From: Candidatus Nitrotoga sp. CP45
GTDB lineage: Bacteria > Pseudomonadota > Gammaproteobacteria > Burkholderiales > Gallionellaceae
NCBI GenBank assembly: GCA_945874105.1
Contig: CAMCFJ010000016.1
Span: 1-57,565, forward strand
Reading direction: 5' to 3'
Length of the DNA: 57,565 nucleotides
In this document: in pieces, positions 27,788 to 36,517 of the stretch
How the letters are laid out: each line of letters opens with the position of its first letter
Numbering within the stretch: position 1 is the first letter of the stretch
Position numbers and translations under genes: made by a program
Notes under the pieces: generated by a model
The model's database searches: none
What the model was told of the DNA's origin: nothing
What the model saw: the letters and a program-made list of their open reading frames with translations, nothing else

Positions 27788-27913
27788 TAGGGCAATGCTG
27801 AACAAGCCCCTCCGTTCGGGCTGAGCCTGTCGAAGCCATTTGCAAGTTATTAATTTGCAGGGAGTGCGTTTCGACAGGCTCAACGCGAACGGATTTGTTC
27901 AGCGTCGCCTTAG
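27788..27913 (+). repeat. 126-bp imperfect palindrome element, copy 1
   Basis: Runs from TTAGGGCAATGCTGAACAAG to the mirrored TTGTTCAGCGTCGCCTTAG. The inner arms CCGTTCGGGCTGAGCCTGTC and TCGACAGGCTCAACGCGAAC flank a centre of about 30 bases (CATTTGCA...TTTGCAGGG). Two further copies are at 46139-46264 (reverse) and 54342-54467 (same direction). Its edge covers the last bases of ychJ, including the stop codon. It is a non-coding REP/MITE-like element. Confidence 0.85.
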
Positions 27914-28308
27914 CGAATGTCTCCATCCACATAAAACCATTGCTCGCCTTCGCGCACGAAGCGACCCACTTCGTGCAGTCGATATGCACGTCCGCCTATT
28001 TTATAGCGCGCCACAAACTCCACTACGGCGCGATCCGGTTCTTGAAGATTGTACTCATGGCGCTTCACCTCCAACCCCAGCCACTTTGTCTTAACTTTAT
28101 CAGCCGTATCCTGCGGGGCGGGGCGTGTAGATGGATGCCAGGTTGCCAGTATGTAATTCTCGCATTCCAATGTGTAAGCGACATAGCGGGAGCGCATCAA
28201 TGCTTCTGCGCTGGGAGCAGGCGTGTTGCCTCCGATATAACAGCCGCAACAGTCTGTGAAATTTTTATTGCTGTCGCAAGCGCAACGAGTTTTCATATCA
28301 GGGCCCAT
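27910..28308 (-). CDS. ychJ: YchJ family SEC-C motif protein
   Basis: A 132-residue protein with an N-terminal zinc-binding segment (CACDSNKNFTDCCGCYIGG) and then the NTF2-like YchJ domain (APSAEALMRSRYVAYTLECENYILATWHPSTRP). The function is unknown in the family. The stop codon lies inside the palindromic repeat, so the last residues (YVDGDIR) may have been set by its insertion. A second ATG at 28296 is also possible. The start lies just past the srkA stop. Confidence 0.9.
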   Translation of the reverse strand: MGPDMKTRCACDSNKNFTDCCGCYIGGNTPAPSAEALMRSRYVAYTLECENYILATWHPSTRPAPQDTADKVKTKWLGLEVKRHEYNLQEPDRAVVEFVARYKIGGRAYRLHEVGRFVREGEQWFYVDGDIR

Positions 28309-28311
28309 TTA

Positions 28312-29319
28312 TCAAACCGGCCATAGCGGCGGCTCATCCATCAGCGCGATCTGCTCGCGCAATTCCAGAATGCGATCTTGCCAGTAGTGTTGGGTATTAA
28401 ACCACGGGAAGGCTTGCTTGAAGGCTGGGTCATCCCAGCGCTGTGCCAGCCAGGCGGAATAATGAATCAGGCGCAAAGTGCGCAGTGCTTCGACCAGATG
28501 CAACTCACATGAATCAAAATCGTAAAAGTCTTCATACCCCGCCAGCACGTCATTCAACTGCCGCGCCATGTCAGCACGCTCGCCCGACAACAACATCCAC
28601 AAGTCCTGCACAGCAGGCCCCATCCGGCTATCGTCAAAATCAACGAAGTGTGGACCATCGTCCGTCCATAGCACATTACCCGCATGACAATCTCCATGCA
28701 GACGTAGCGCTCTTACCTTGCTGCCGGCACGCTCAAAGCAATGACGCACACCCGTCAGCGCTTGCTCTGCCACGCTGCGATAGGCCGCATCAAGATCAGC
28801 CGGGATAAAATTATTGGTCAGTAAAAAATCAAGCGGTTTTAAACCGAAGCTCGCTATATCCAGAGTGGGGCGATGCTGAAACGGTTTGAGCGCGCCAATG
28901 GCATGAATGCGCCCAAGAAAGCGGCCCATCCATTCCAGAGTTTTCCGATCTTCCAATTCAGGCGCGCGTCCGCCGTGCTTGGGAAAAACGGCGAAGCGAA
29001 ATCCTTCGAAGGTGTGCAGAGTTTTGCCACCCAACTCCAAAGCAGGCACTACCGGAATTTCGCGTTCGACCAATTCCTGCACGAAAGCGTGTTCTTCGAG
29101 TATGGCCGCATTCGTCCAGCGCTCCGGCCGATAGAATTTTGCGACCAGCGGCGAACCTTCTTCCATCCCTACCTGATAAACGCGGTTCTCATAGCTGTTA
29201 AGTGCCAGCAGGCGACCATCGCTGTGGCAACCCAGGCTGTCCAGTGCGTTCATGACGCAATCGGGGGTAAGTATAGAAAAAGTTGGCGATGTCACTGTTA
29301 CAGCTCTTTGCGCAGTCAT
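28312..29319 (-). CDS. srkA: Stress response kinase A (YihE family)
   Basis: A 335-residue protein kinase-like enzyme. LNSYENRVYQVG and VAKFYRPERWT form the N-lobe with the ATP lysine, LHGDCHAGNVLW is the catalytic loop, and FVDFDDSRMGP the metal-binding segment. It matches E. coli SrkA along its length. SrkA counters stress-induced death by phosphorylating proteins. It overlaps the DUF1415 gene by ATGA. Confidence 0.92.
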   Translation of the reverse strand: MTAQRAVTVTSPTFSILTPDCVMNALDSLGCHSDGRLLALNSYENRVYQVGMEEGSPLVAKFYRPERWTNAAILEEHAFVQELVEREIPVVPALELGGKTLHTFEGFRFAVFPKHGGRAPELEDRKTLEWMGRFLGRIHAIGALKPFQHRPTLDIASFGLKPLDFLLTNNFIPADLDAAYRSVAEQALTGVRHCFERAGSKVRALRLHGDCHAGNVLWTDDGPHFVDFDDSRMGPAVQDLWMLLSGERADMARQLNDVLAGYEDFYDFDSCELHLVEALRTLRLIHYSAWLAQRWDDPAFKQAFPWFNTQHYWQDRILELREQIALMDEPPLWPV

Positions 29320-29891
29320 TCATCTTCCTGGGGAGGGCTGACCTTAACCAGCCCCAAGTCATTCCAGCCTGCATGACCCAAACGGCGCAGTGTTTCAATG
29401 TTCTTGTCGAATATTTTCTCGGACTCAGGAAAAGCCGACACCGCCTGCACGACACTCGCTTCGCGTAGCAGATGCAACATGGGGTACGGCGACCGGTTGG
29501 TGTAGTTTTCGATATCGTCAGGCTGCGTCCCGTCAAACTGATACTGCGGGTGAAAACTGGCCACTTGCAACAAACCTTCCAAATCCATGTCTTCCAACGC
29601 CGCATCGGCCACATCGAGAAAGTCGTTGTACTCGATAAAATCAGTGAGCACATAGGGATGAACAAGCAAGGTTGTGTCGATATTTGTAGCTGGCGTTTCG
29701 GCCAACACTTCCAGCTCTCGCATGAGGTCTCTGAGCAAATCCTCATGCGTGGCCGCATTGCTCACCACATAACGTATCTGATTTTTCACGTGAACGGCCT
29801 TGGCGAACGGGCACAGATTGAGGCCAATGACGGCTCGCTCCAACCACAGTTTGGTCGCGGCTATGATTTTTTCGTCTGTTGTAGTATCCAT
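29316..29891 (-). CDS. DUF1415 family protein
   Basis: A 191-residue protein from the ATG at 29891; eight more codons upstream would need a TTG start. WLERAVIGLNLCPFAKAV near the N-terminus is the family signature, with NLCPFA resembling a redox or metal-binding site. The function is unknown. It is translationally coupled to srkA by a four-base overlap. Confidence 0.88.
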   Translation of the reverse strand: MDTTTDEKIIAATKLWLERAVIGLNLCPFAKAVHVKNQIRYVVSNAATHEDLLRDLMRELEVLAETPATNIDTTLLVHPYVLTDFIEYNDFLDVADAALEDMDLEGLLQVASFHPQYQFDGTQPDDIENYTNRSPYPMLHLLREASVVQAVSAFPESEKIFDKNIETLRRLGHAGWNDLGLVKVSPPQEDE

Positions 29892-29972
29892 TTTAACAAA
29901 AAGTGAATTGATCAACTTTGCCGAAGCCAGCTCTATTGATTACCAGGCTCAGCATCTTGGCGAAGGTATCGT

Positions 29973-31316
29973 TTAGCGATTATATCCACCTGAACGGTGC
30001 GATGCAGGTGCGCGAGCAGCAGGCTTACCAGCAGCATTGGTGCGGCTTGGGCCACTGCCCGTGCGTGGCGCTGCCCGAGTACGAGCCTGACCTTGACCAC
30101 CACGTCCTTGACCTTGACCACGCCCACCACCTTGACCGCGATTCTGACCGTTTAAAATAGGCTCTGCCTTGATGCGAGGATCGGGCTCGAAACCGGGCAC
30201 CTGCACAACCGGAATTTCGCTCTTGGTCAGCCGCTCAATGTCATGCAGCAGCTTGTGCTCATCAATGCATACCAGGGAACTTGCCTCACCTTCGCTGCCC
30301 GCGCGTCCGGTGCGTCCAATGCGGTGGACATAATCTTCCGATACATTGGGCATCTCGAAGTTAACAACGTGCGGCAATTCAATAATGTCGATGCCACGCG
30401 CTGCAATATCAGTCGCCACCAGCACCTGCAGCTTGCCGGTTTTAAATTCCGCCAATGCGCGGGTGCGTGCCGCCTGGCTTTTATTGCCATGGATGGCCAG
30501 CGCTGGAATGTCGTCCTTGTTGAGTTGCTCAGCTAACTTGTTGGCACCATGTTTGGTGCGGGTAAATACCAGCACCTGATGCCAGTTATACTCCTTGATA
30601 AGATGGGTGAGCAACTCACGCTTTCTTTCGCGATCCACCGGGTAAATTTTCTGAGTGATCAGCTCTGCCGTCGCGTTGTGGCGCGCCACTTCTATCATCG
30701 CCGGTTTGTTGAGCAGACCATCGGCCAGATTCTTGATCTCGTCGGAAAAGGTGGCGGAAAACAGCAGGTTTTGCCGTTGCCTGGGCAATATAGCCAGAAT
30801 TTTTTTGATGTCGCGAATGAAGCCCATGTCCAGCATGCGGTCAGCTTCATCCAGCACCAGAATTTCTATATGCGACAGATCCAGCGTCTTCTGCTGCAAG
30901 TGATCAAGCAACCGGCCAGGTGTGGCAACCAAGATATCCACACGGCTTTTCAAGCGCTGTATTTGCGGATTGATGTTAACGCCACCGATCATGGTCATCG
31001 AAGTAAGTTTGAGGTATTTACCATAATCGCGCACGCTCTCTTCTACCTGTACGGCAAGCTCGCGCGTGGGGATAAGAACTAACGCGCGAATCGGTGCCTT
31101 ACCTGTTACCGGTTTCGCAGAAGCAGTAAGACGTTGCAGGATAGGCAGGGTGAAGCCAGCCGTCTTGCCGGTACCAGTCTGTGCGCCAGCCAGCAGATCG
31201 CCGCCAGATAGCACAACAGGGATGGCCTGCGCCTGAACTGGCGTTGGCTCAGTGTAACCACGCTCGGTAACGGCACGGACAAGTTCATCGGACAAACCGA
31301 GGGCTGAGAAAGTCAT
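29973..31316 (-). CDS. rhlE: DEAD-box RNA helicase (RhlE type), first of two
   Basis: A 447-residue helicase. AQTGTGKT (45-52), the PTRELA motif, DEAD (156-159), SAT, and HRIGRTGR are all present. The C-terminal 60 residues are disordered and Gly/Arg/Gln-rich ([14 protein letters not shown]), a likely RNA-binding tail. RhlE helicases act in ribosome assembly and RNA decay. A second member is at 48449-49861, so the cell has at least two. Confidence 0.93.
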   Translation of the reverse strand: MTFSALGLSDELVRAVTERGYTEPTPVQAQAIPVVLSGGDLLAGAQTGTGKTAGFTLPILQRLTASAKPVTGKAPIRALVLIPTRELAVQVEESVRDYGKYLKLTSMTMIGGVNINPQIQRLKSRVDILVATPGRLLDHLQQKTLDLSHIEILVLDEADRMLDMGFIRDIKKILAILPRQRQNLLFSATFSDEIKNLADGLLNKPAMIEVARHNATAELITQKIYPVDRERKRELLTHLIKEYNWHQVLVFTRTKHGANKLAEQLNKDDIPALAIHGNKSQAARTRALAEFKTGKLQVLVATDIAARGIDIIELPHVVNFEMPNVSEDYVHRIGRTGRAGSEGEASSLVCIDEHKLLHDIERLTKSEIPVVQVPGFEPDPRIKAEPILNGQNRGQGGGRGQGQGRGGQGQARTRAAPRTGSGPSRTNAAGKPAARAPASHRSGGYNR

Positions 31317-31593
31317 AAATTATTCCTAGAAAAAAATCGGCCTGTCGCCATTGAGGCGCCAGTCTTAGGCAGATAGATGGGTTTTAAAACCAGTATGGAC
31401 AGTGGCAAGAAGACTAGAAACTAATACCACTTTCTGAATTATATCAGAATTGAATTGCGTTACCGGATTGATTTTATCTTGAGGGGAAGCGGGATTAGGT
31501 CTTACATTATTATATAAACCACCTGCATTATTTTATTTCATCACAGCGAATTTACTTTATGTTGTTTTGTGAAACCTGACCTTACCCCGCACT

Positions 31594-31611
31594 GTTGGAA
31601 TGTTAGAACTG
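31594..31611 (+). repeat. 18-bp inverted repeat, left copy
   Basis: GTTGGAATGTTAGAACTG. The exact reverse complement is at 32865-32882, so the two bracket the membrane-protein gene between them. A 14-base match (GTTGGAATGTTAGA) recurs at 57407-57420. The rest of the 401-base gap 31317-31717 holds no gene I can support. Confidence 0.75.
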
Positions 31612-31717
31612 GCCCTGTGCGCACTGGACTATATTGCCACGCTTACGCTTTCTGGCTCCCGTGCGCCTATTGACCGCAGCGCAGTGTTAGAAGACGGTTG
31701 ATGAATGATGTGTTTCG

Positions 31718-32659
31718 TCATGGTGTTGTCGAAATAGTGTATGCCCTCAACTTAAATGCGCGAATAAATAGATAGAGTATTAGCAACACATGAGAAACGA
31801 GTAGCGGCCAGACGACTAGGCTCAAATTATTAGTGTTTTGATTTATAAAAATATCCACCAAAATTTCTGACGTGCTCGTGGATAAAATCATGACAACAAC
31901 AGTTGACCACAACGGGGAGTTGATTGATGAGTGAGCCCAACGGGCTTGGCGAGCTAAAAGTAACGTTGAATAAAAAATAGACACTTGCAGTATTACAAAC
32001 CAATATGCACCATAACCTTCAAGATGAATTGATGTTTGAATGTAATAGATAATGCCCTTTTTCAGGGTCTTGCTATATTCATCTAGTGAAGCGTAAGTGG
32101 AAATTTTTGAGCCAACGATTCTACCGTTCCAAAAAAGTGATGCAATTTTTTCATTCTCACGATTTTTTCGGATTACGACGACGCAAAGCTGTTCGGTTGG
32201 ATTTAATAGCACTTGATCTTGAACCCATTTCCCGTCTTGCTTATGCCATGATGAGCTAACAAATGATCCTGGCTTGCAGGAGGAAGCTGACATGCTGGCT
32301 TGTGATTCAATTGGTTGTGCGCATGTGTCTACTAATAATATTTCGCCGCCTGAATTTAATTCTACAGATAATTGGGCGGTATAGTCGGTTGGTAGTATTG
32401 GTTTGGTGCCATTGTTAGATATTGTGTAGTACTCAACTATAGCACCGTCCATGTCTTTGCTTGCCGATGGAAGGTTTAGTGTGATGAGTTTGCTTGGCAA
32501 TAGATAGTCGGCAAAGCTAATGCTTTGTGTTTTAATTATGGCGAGTTCGCCATTCAGTGGTGTGGATGTTGATATGGTGAGAAATATTGAAACGATACCA
32601 ACCAGCACGCCTGCGGCCTGCCAAATAGGGTCGCGTATGATTTTGAAAAATGTATTCAT
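31718..32659 (-). CDS. Membrane protein of unknown function, AT-rich
   Basis: A 313-residue protein that I cannot assign. One hydrophobic helix at about 15-33 and three near the C-terminus (roughly 222-240, 254-275, 283-303) enclose a soluble middle region with several cysteines (QPIESQASMSASSCKPG). Codon use is visibly more AT-rich than in the neighbours, suggesting recent acquisition. It is bracketed by a perfect 18-bp inverted repeat. Ribosome site is weak (GAG, six bases upstream). Confidence 0.6.
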   Translation of the reverse strand: MNTFFKIIRDPIWQAAGVLVGIVSIFLTISTSTPLNGELAIIKTQSISFADYLLPSKLITLNLPSASKDMDGAIVEYYTISNNGTKPILPTDYTAQLSVELNSGGEILLVDTCAQPIESQASMSASSCKPGSFVSSSWHKQDGKWVQDQVLLNPTEQLCVVVIRKNRENEKIASLFWNGRIVGSKISTYASLDEYSKTLKKGIIYYIQTSIHLEGYGAYWFVILQVSIFYSTLLLARQARWAHSSINSPLWSTVVVMILSTSTSEILVDIFINQNTNNLSLVVWPLLVSHVLLILYLFIRAFKLRAYTISTTP

Positions 32660-32864
32660 GCTAACTCGATGCTAAACGGATGGTTTCTAACGTAATATAG
32701 ACACTCTAAAAATGCCGATAAAAGCACCTTCGAAATGTACAATTTAAAAATATCCGTGTAGCGCATTGTTTTAATTGGATGTGAAAATTTCGCACACCCT
32801 AATCTTTCTGATAAAAACGACATGGTTACATCCCCCCCAAGCCTAGCCCACGGAGCACGGGGGT

Positions 32865-32882
32865 CAGTTCTAACATTCCAAC
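32865..32882 (-). repeat. 18-bp inverted repeat, right copy
   Basis: CAGTTCTAACATTCCAAC, the exact reverse complement of 31594-31611. With one mismatch the similarity extends by three to four more bases (CCC/GGG) on the gene side. It lies between the AT-rich membrane gene and the mutarotase gene. Confidence 0.75.
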
Positions 32883-32907
32883 ATTTCATTCCATCACAGC
32901 ATCCTTA

Positions 32908-33825
32908 CTATTGCACTTTCTCAATACTGTAGGTTACGTGCAACGAGTGGGCTGCACCCGCTGCGACTTTAACAACGTTCTCCGCCGCATTCGCGCTTTC
33001 CACGCAGACCATGCCGCGATAGCCAGTGTCGCTGCCGAAATCGCCCATTTTCGCAGCCTTTTCTATCCATGGATTCCACACCACTGTTGAACGACTGCCG
33101 CGCTTGGCAATACGAATACGGCGCTTATGGCCGCTGTCATCAATCAAACAATCCGCGTCGGTGTCCACATAGAGACGGTCTACTTCTGTGGCTACGGTGA
33201 TTGCGCCAATTTGTATTCTGCGCTGGCAATCACCCACCTTGTCCAGATAAGCGCAGCCTTCCAAACCGGTGATACGAATTTTATCCACATCGCTGATAGC
33301 AAAGTATGTATGTAATGCCTCACCAATTTCAAACATTGCTTGGCCGGTATTTTCGGTGACAAGTTCCACGGTCATTTCCTTGCCAACAGTAACGATGTTC
33401 CGCACCCGACAAGCATGCGGCCATTGCGCGGCAGGAATAGAGCTCTGTGGCAATTCAAAGGTAATGCGCGTACTGCCATTTGATAGTGCTTCGCTGGCCA
33501 CAACCTGCCAGGGGACGGTACGGGCAAACCCATGACCTGGAAAGGTGCTGTCGGTTGCATGGGCACCAAACCACGGCCAACAAATTGGAACACCGCCACG
33601 AATGGATTTGCCGCGCACTAATTTGGCTGCAGGACTAAGCCAAATGACCGGTTTTTCGCCCGCAGGCTCAAAGGTCATGACATGCGCACCCTGCAATGAA
33701 ATGGTTGATTGTGCTTGCTTGTTGGCAATGCGCGCAATAATCAAACCGCTCTCATCCTCAGTAAACTCAAGCTGTCCAGGAATAGCGAATTGCTGGTTAA
33801 GCGTGGTCACATTCAACTGGCTCAT
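32908..33825 (-). CDS. D-hexose-6-phosphate mutarotase (YeaD family)
   Basis: A 305-residue aldose-epimerase-fold protein. VIWLSPAAKLVRGKSIRGGVPICWPWFG is the family signature, HGFARTVPWQV and EALHTYFAI carry active-site histidines, and VVWNPWIEKAAKMGDFG lies near the C-terminus. It interconverts alpha and beta forms of hexose 6-phosphates. A likely partner gene is not evident nearby. Confidence 0.92.
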   Translation of the reverse strand: MSQLNVTTLNQQFAIPGQLEFTEDESGLIIARIANKQAQSTISLQGAHVMTFEPAGEKPVIWLSPAAKLVRGKSIRGGVPICWPWFGAHATDSTFPGHGFARTVPWQVVASEALSNGSTRITFELPQSSIPAAQWPHACRVRNIVTVGKEMTVELVTENTGQAMFEIGEALHTYFAISDVDKIRITGLEGCAYLDKVGDCQRRIQIGAITVATEVDRLYVDTDADCLIDDSGHKRRIRIAKRGSRSTVVWNPWIEKAAKMGDFGSDTGYRGMVCVESANAAENVVKVAAGAAHSLHVTYSIEKVQ

Positions 33826-33880
33826 TTTTTAGTCCTTTTATTCAGATTCATCAGCATTTCCGCTAAATAATCGCCACTTG

Positions 33881-34147
<267 letters not shown>

Positions 34148-34155
34148 TTAGTAAA

Positions 34156-34632
34156 TCAAGTTAATTTTTTCTCAGTCAGTTTGATCGCCACCAAAGGGGA
34201 AACAAACTTACTTACGTCGCCGCCAAAGCGCGCGATCTCACGCACTATACTGGCGGAGATGAAGGTGTAATGCTCCGCCGGAGTCAGGAATAATGTTTCG
34301 ACATCAGGATGCAGGCTGCGGTTCATTCCAGCCATCTGAAATTCATATTCAAAATCCGATACTGCGCGCAAGCCGCGCAATACTACGCGCGCATTTTGCG
34401 CTCGCACATAATTCATCAGCAAACCGGAAAAACCTTCCACCCGTACATTGGCAAAATCAGCGAAAATTTCTTTCGCCATGGCCACACGCTCATCCATGGT
34501 GAATAAAGTGGCGCTACGACTTTCCGCCACAGCCACCACAACTTCGCCGAATAGCCCTGCGGCACGGCGGACTACATCTTCATGCCCGCGCGTGATTGGA
34601 TCAAAAGTACCCGGATAAATAACTTTAATCAT
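34156..34632 (-). CDS. coaD: Phosphopantetheine adenylyltransferase
   Basis: A 158-residue enzyme from [21 protein letters not shown], with the (T/H)xGH nucleotidyltransferase motif and [17 protein letters not shown]. It makes dephospho-CoA from 4'-phosphopantetheine and ATP. The ATG overlaps the rsmD stop as ATGA; an in-frame start seven codons earlier would lie in rsmD and is rejected. Confidence 0.96.
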   Translation of the reverse strand: MIKVIYPGTFDPITRGHEDVVRRAAGLFGEVVVAVAESRSATLFTMDERVAMAKEIFADFANVRVEGFSGLLMNYVRAQNARVVLRGLRAVSDFEYEFQMAGMNRSLHPDVETLFLTPAEHYTFISASIVREIARFGGDVSKFVSPLVAIKLTEKKLT

Positions 34633-35177
34633 ACTTTTAATGCACCTTCGCATTTCAATAATTGATAACGCACAGCACCGGCTTTAGCATGTCTCACCAC
34701 CTGCCAAGCTTCGTCAGGTTCAAATACTTCACCGCTTTCAACATACACCATGCCGTCTTGCGTTAGCTTGTCAGCAAGCAGTGGCAGTAATTTTGGCAGA
34801 TAGTCACTCTGAAACGGGGGGTCAAGAAAAATTACATCGAACAGCCCATTTTTTTGGCGCGCGAATTCTAACCCATCTTCACAACGCAGCAATACATTAG
34901 AACAGGCCAATTTTGTGATGCTCTCTTGCAAGGCGCGAAAGACCGTGCGATTGCGTTCAACCATTACTACCTCTGCTGCACCGCGCGATGCTGCTTCCAA
35001 TCCCAATGCCCCGCTGCCCGCGAATAAATCAAGACAGCGCTTGCCATCAAGATTCTGCCCCAGCCAGTTGAACAAAGTCTCACGAACGCGATCCGGCGTG
35101 GGCCGTAAGCCCTCAGCGTCTGGAAATTCAACCCAGCGACGACGATGACTGCCACCGATGATGCGTACCCGATTTAT
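34629..35177 (-). CDS. rsmD: 16S rRNA (guanine(966)-N(2))-methyltransferase, apparent AUA start
   Basis: A 182-residue methyltransferase. The conserved N-terminal stretch [15 protein letters not shown]...[18 protein letters not shown] is encoded in frame, then [14 protein letters not shown] (SAM site) and DVIFLDPPF (catalytic). But no ATG, GTG or TTG precedes this stretch; an in-frame TAA closes the frame a few codons upstream. The first usable bacterial start, TTG at 35073-35075, would delete 34 conserved residues. The expected start, ATG in an ATGA overlap with the upstream peptidase stop, reads ATAA here (35174-35177). AGGGAGCAGGG is placed as its ribosome site. I give the conserved extent. 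Confidence 0.85.
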   Translation of the reverse strand: MNRVRIIGGSHRRRWVEFPDAEGLRPTPDRVRETLFNWLGQNLDGKRCLDLFAGSGALGLEAASRGAAEVVMVERNRTVFRALQESITKLACSNVLLRCEDGLEFARQKNGLFDVIFLDPPFQSDYLPKLLPLLADKLTQDGMVYVESGEVFEPDEAWQVVRHAKAGAVRYQLLKCEGALKV

Positions 35178-36517
35178 TGCCCTGCTCCCTCTTTAATAGC
35201 CGGCGTTTTTGTCTCCGGAGCACCGACTATCACGGTAGTCATCGCATCCGGATTCACGCGCCGTTTATAGGCTGAGCGAATTTGCGCGATGGTGACTCTA
35301 TCAACATTTCCGACAAAGTCATCCAGATAGGTCAACGGCAACTCATAAAATCCAATGACACTCAGATAATCGACTATTTTTTTGTTGCTATCTATACGCA
35401 GCGGAAAACCGCCAATGATGTTTTGCTTGGATGCTTGCAATTCTTTTTTCGTCACGCCCTTATCAATATACTCACGCAGCGTAGCGCGCACTAGCTGCAG
35501 CGCTTCATCGGCCTGATTCTTTTTGGTTTGCAGCCCGATCTGATAAGCGCCTGGCAATTTCATCGGTATGAAATAACTATAAACGCTATAGGCAAGACCA
35601 CGCTTCTCGCGAATTTCGTACATCAGGCGGGACACAAATCCCCCTCCGCCGAGAATGTGGTTGCCCACATAGAGGGGGAAATAATCCGGATCTTTGCGTG
35701 CCATTCCGGGTGCGCCCATCAGGATATGACTCTGCGTGGCCGGATGCACAATGCGCTGTTCATTCGCTTTAATTTGCATGGCTACCGGCGCAATCTTTGC
35801 CGCTTCAACGCCTGGTGGTAATTGCTCGGTAAGCTTTTGCGCGATAGCTTCAGCTTCGGCGCGCGTTACATCGCCCATAATGGCAACCACGGAATTTTTG
35901 GCAAAATAATGTGACCGATAAAAAGCCTCAATATCGGTGCGCTGAATATTTTCCACGGTGGCGACTTCACCCGCCGACGGCAAACCATAAGGATGGGTAC
36001 CGTACACGGCCTTGCTGAAGGCTTTTTCGGCTATCCTTTCCGGCTTGGTTTCGTCTTCTTTCAGACCCGCGATCAAGCGCGTCTTTTCTCGTGCCAGCAC
36101 ATCTGCTAGAAATAGCGGACGTTGCAGCACGCGCGCCAGAATATCCAGCGCCTGAACGCGTTCCGCAGTACTGCTCAAAGTGCGCAAACTTACACCAGCA
36201 CGATCCGCATCGAAATTCTTTCCAAATTGCGCACCAATATCGGCCATATTTCGTGCGATTTCGTCCTCACTCAAGCCTTCTGCACCGAGATCCAGCATTC
36301 TATGGGTCAGCCCCGCCAATCCGGATTTTTCCGCCACATCAAAGGCACTTCCTGCGGCAAAAGTAACGGTCAAATCCAGCATTGGCAGATCATGGTTTTC
36401 TACAAAATATACACGCGCGCCGCTCGGCGATTGCCAATGCTGGATATGGGGGGTGGCGAATACGGGTGCGATGCCGGCTAGAAACAACACCACAACAGCA
36501 AGTAATTTAGTGTGCAT
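35174..36517 (-). CDS. M16 family zinc-peptidase-like protein, inactive subunit
   Basis: A 447-residue exported protein with a signal peptide (1-22). It has the M16 fold, including the second-domain RLMYEIREKRGLAYSVYSYF. The zinc motif HxxEH is replaced by HRMLD at 72-76, so this subunit lacks metal ligands. In two-gene M16 operons one subunit is catalytic and the other completes the chamber; the catalytic one is just upstream. The two genes overlap by 11 bases. Confidence 0.9.
   Translation of the reverse strand: MHTKLLAVVVLFLAGIAPVFATPHIQHWQSPSGARVYFVENHDLPMLDLTVTFAAGSAFDVAEKSGLAGLTHRMLDLGAEGLSEDEIARNMADIGAQFGKNFDADRAGVSLRTLSSTAERVQALDILARVLQRPLFLADVLAREKTRLIAGLKEDETKPERIAEKAFSKAVYGTHPYGLPSAGEVATVENIQRTDIEAFYRSHYFAKNSVVAIMGDVTRAEAEAIAQKLTEQLPPGVEAAKIAPVAMQIKANEQRIVHPATQSHILMGAPGMARKDPDYFPLYVGNHILGGGGFVSRLMYEIREKRGLAYSVYSYFIPMKLPGAYQIGLQTKKNQADEALQLVRATLREYIDKGVTKKELQASKQNIIGGFPLRIDSNKKIVDYLSVIGFYELPLTYLDDFVGNVDRVTIAQIRSAYKRRVNPDAMTTVIVGAPETKTPAIKEGAGQ

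Noticed and set aside
32656-32889. A 77-codon open frame upstream of the AT-rich membrane gene
   Set aside because: It begins inside the 18-bp inverted repeat, has no ribosome site and no protein-like features, and overlaps the next start.
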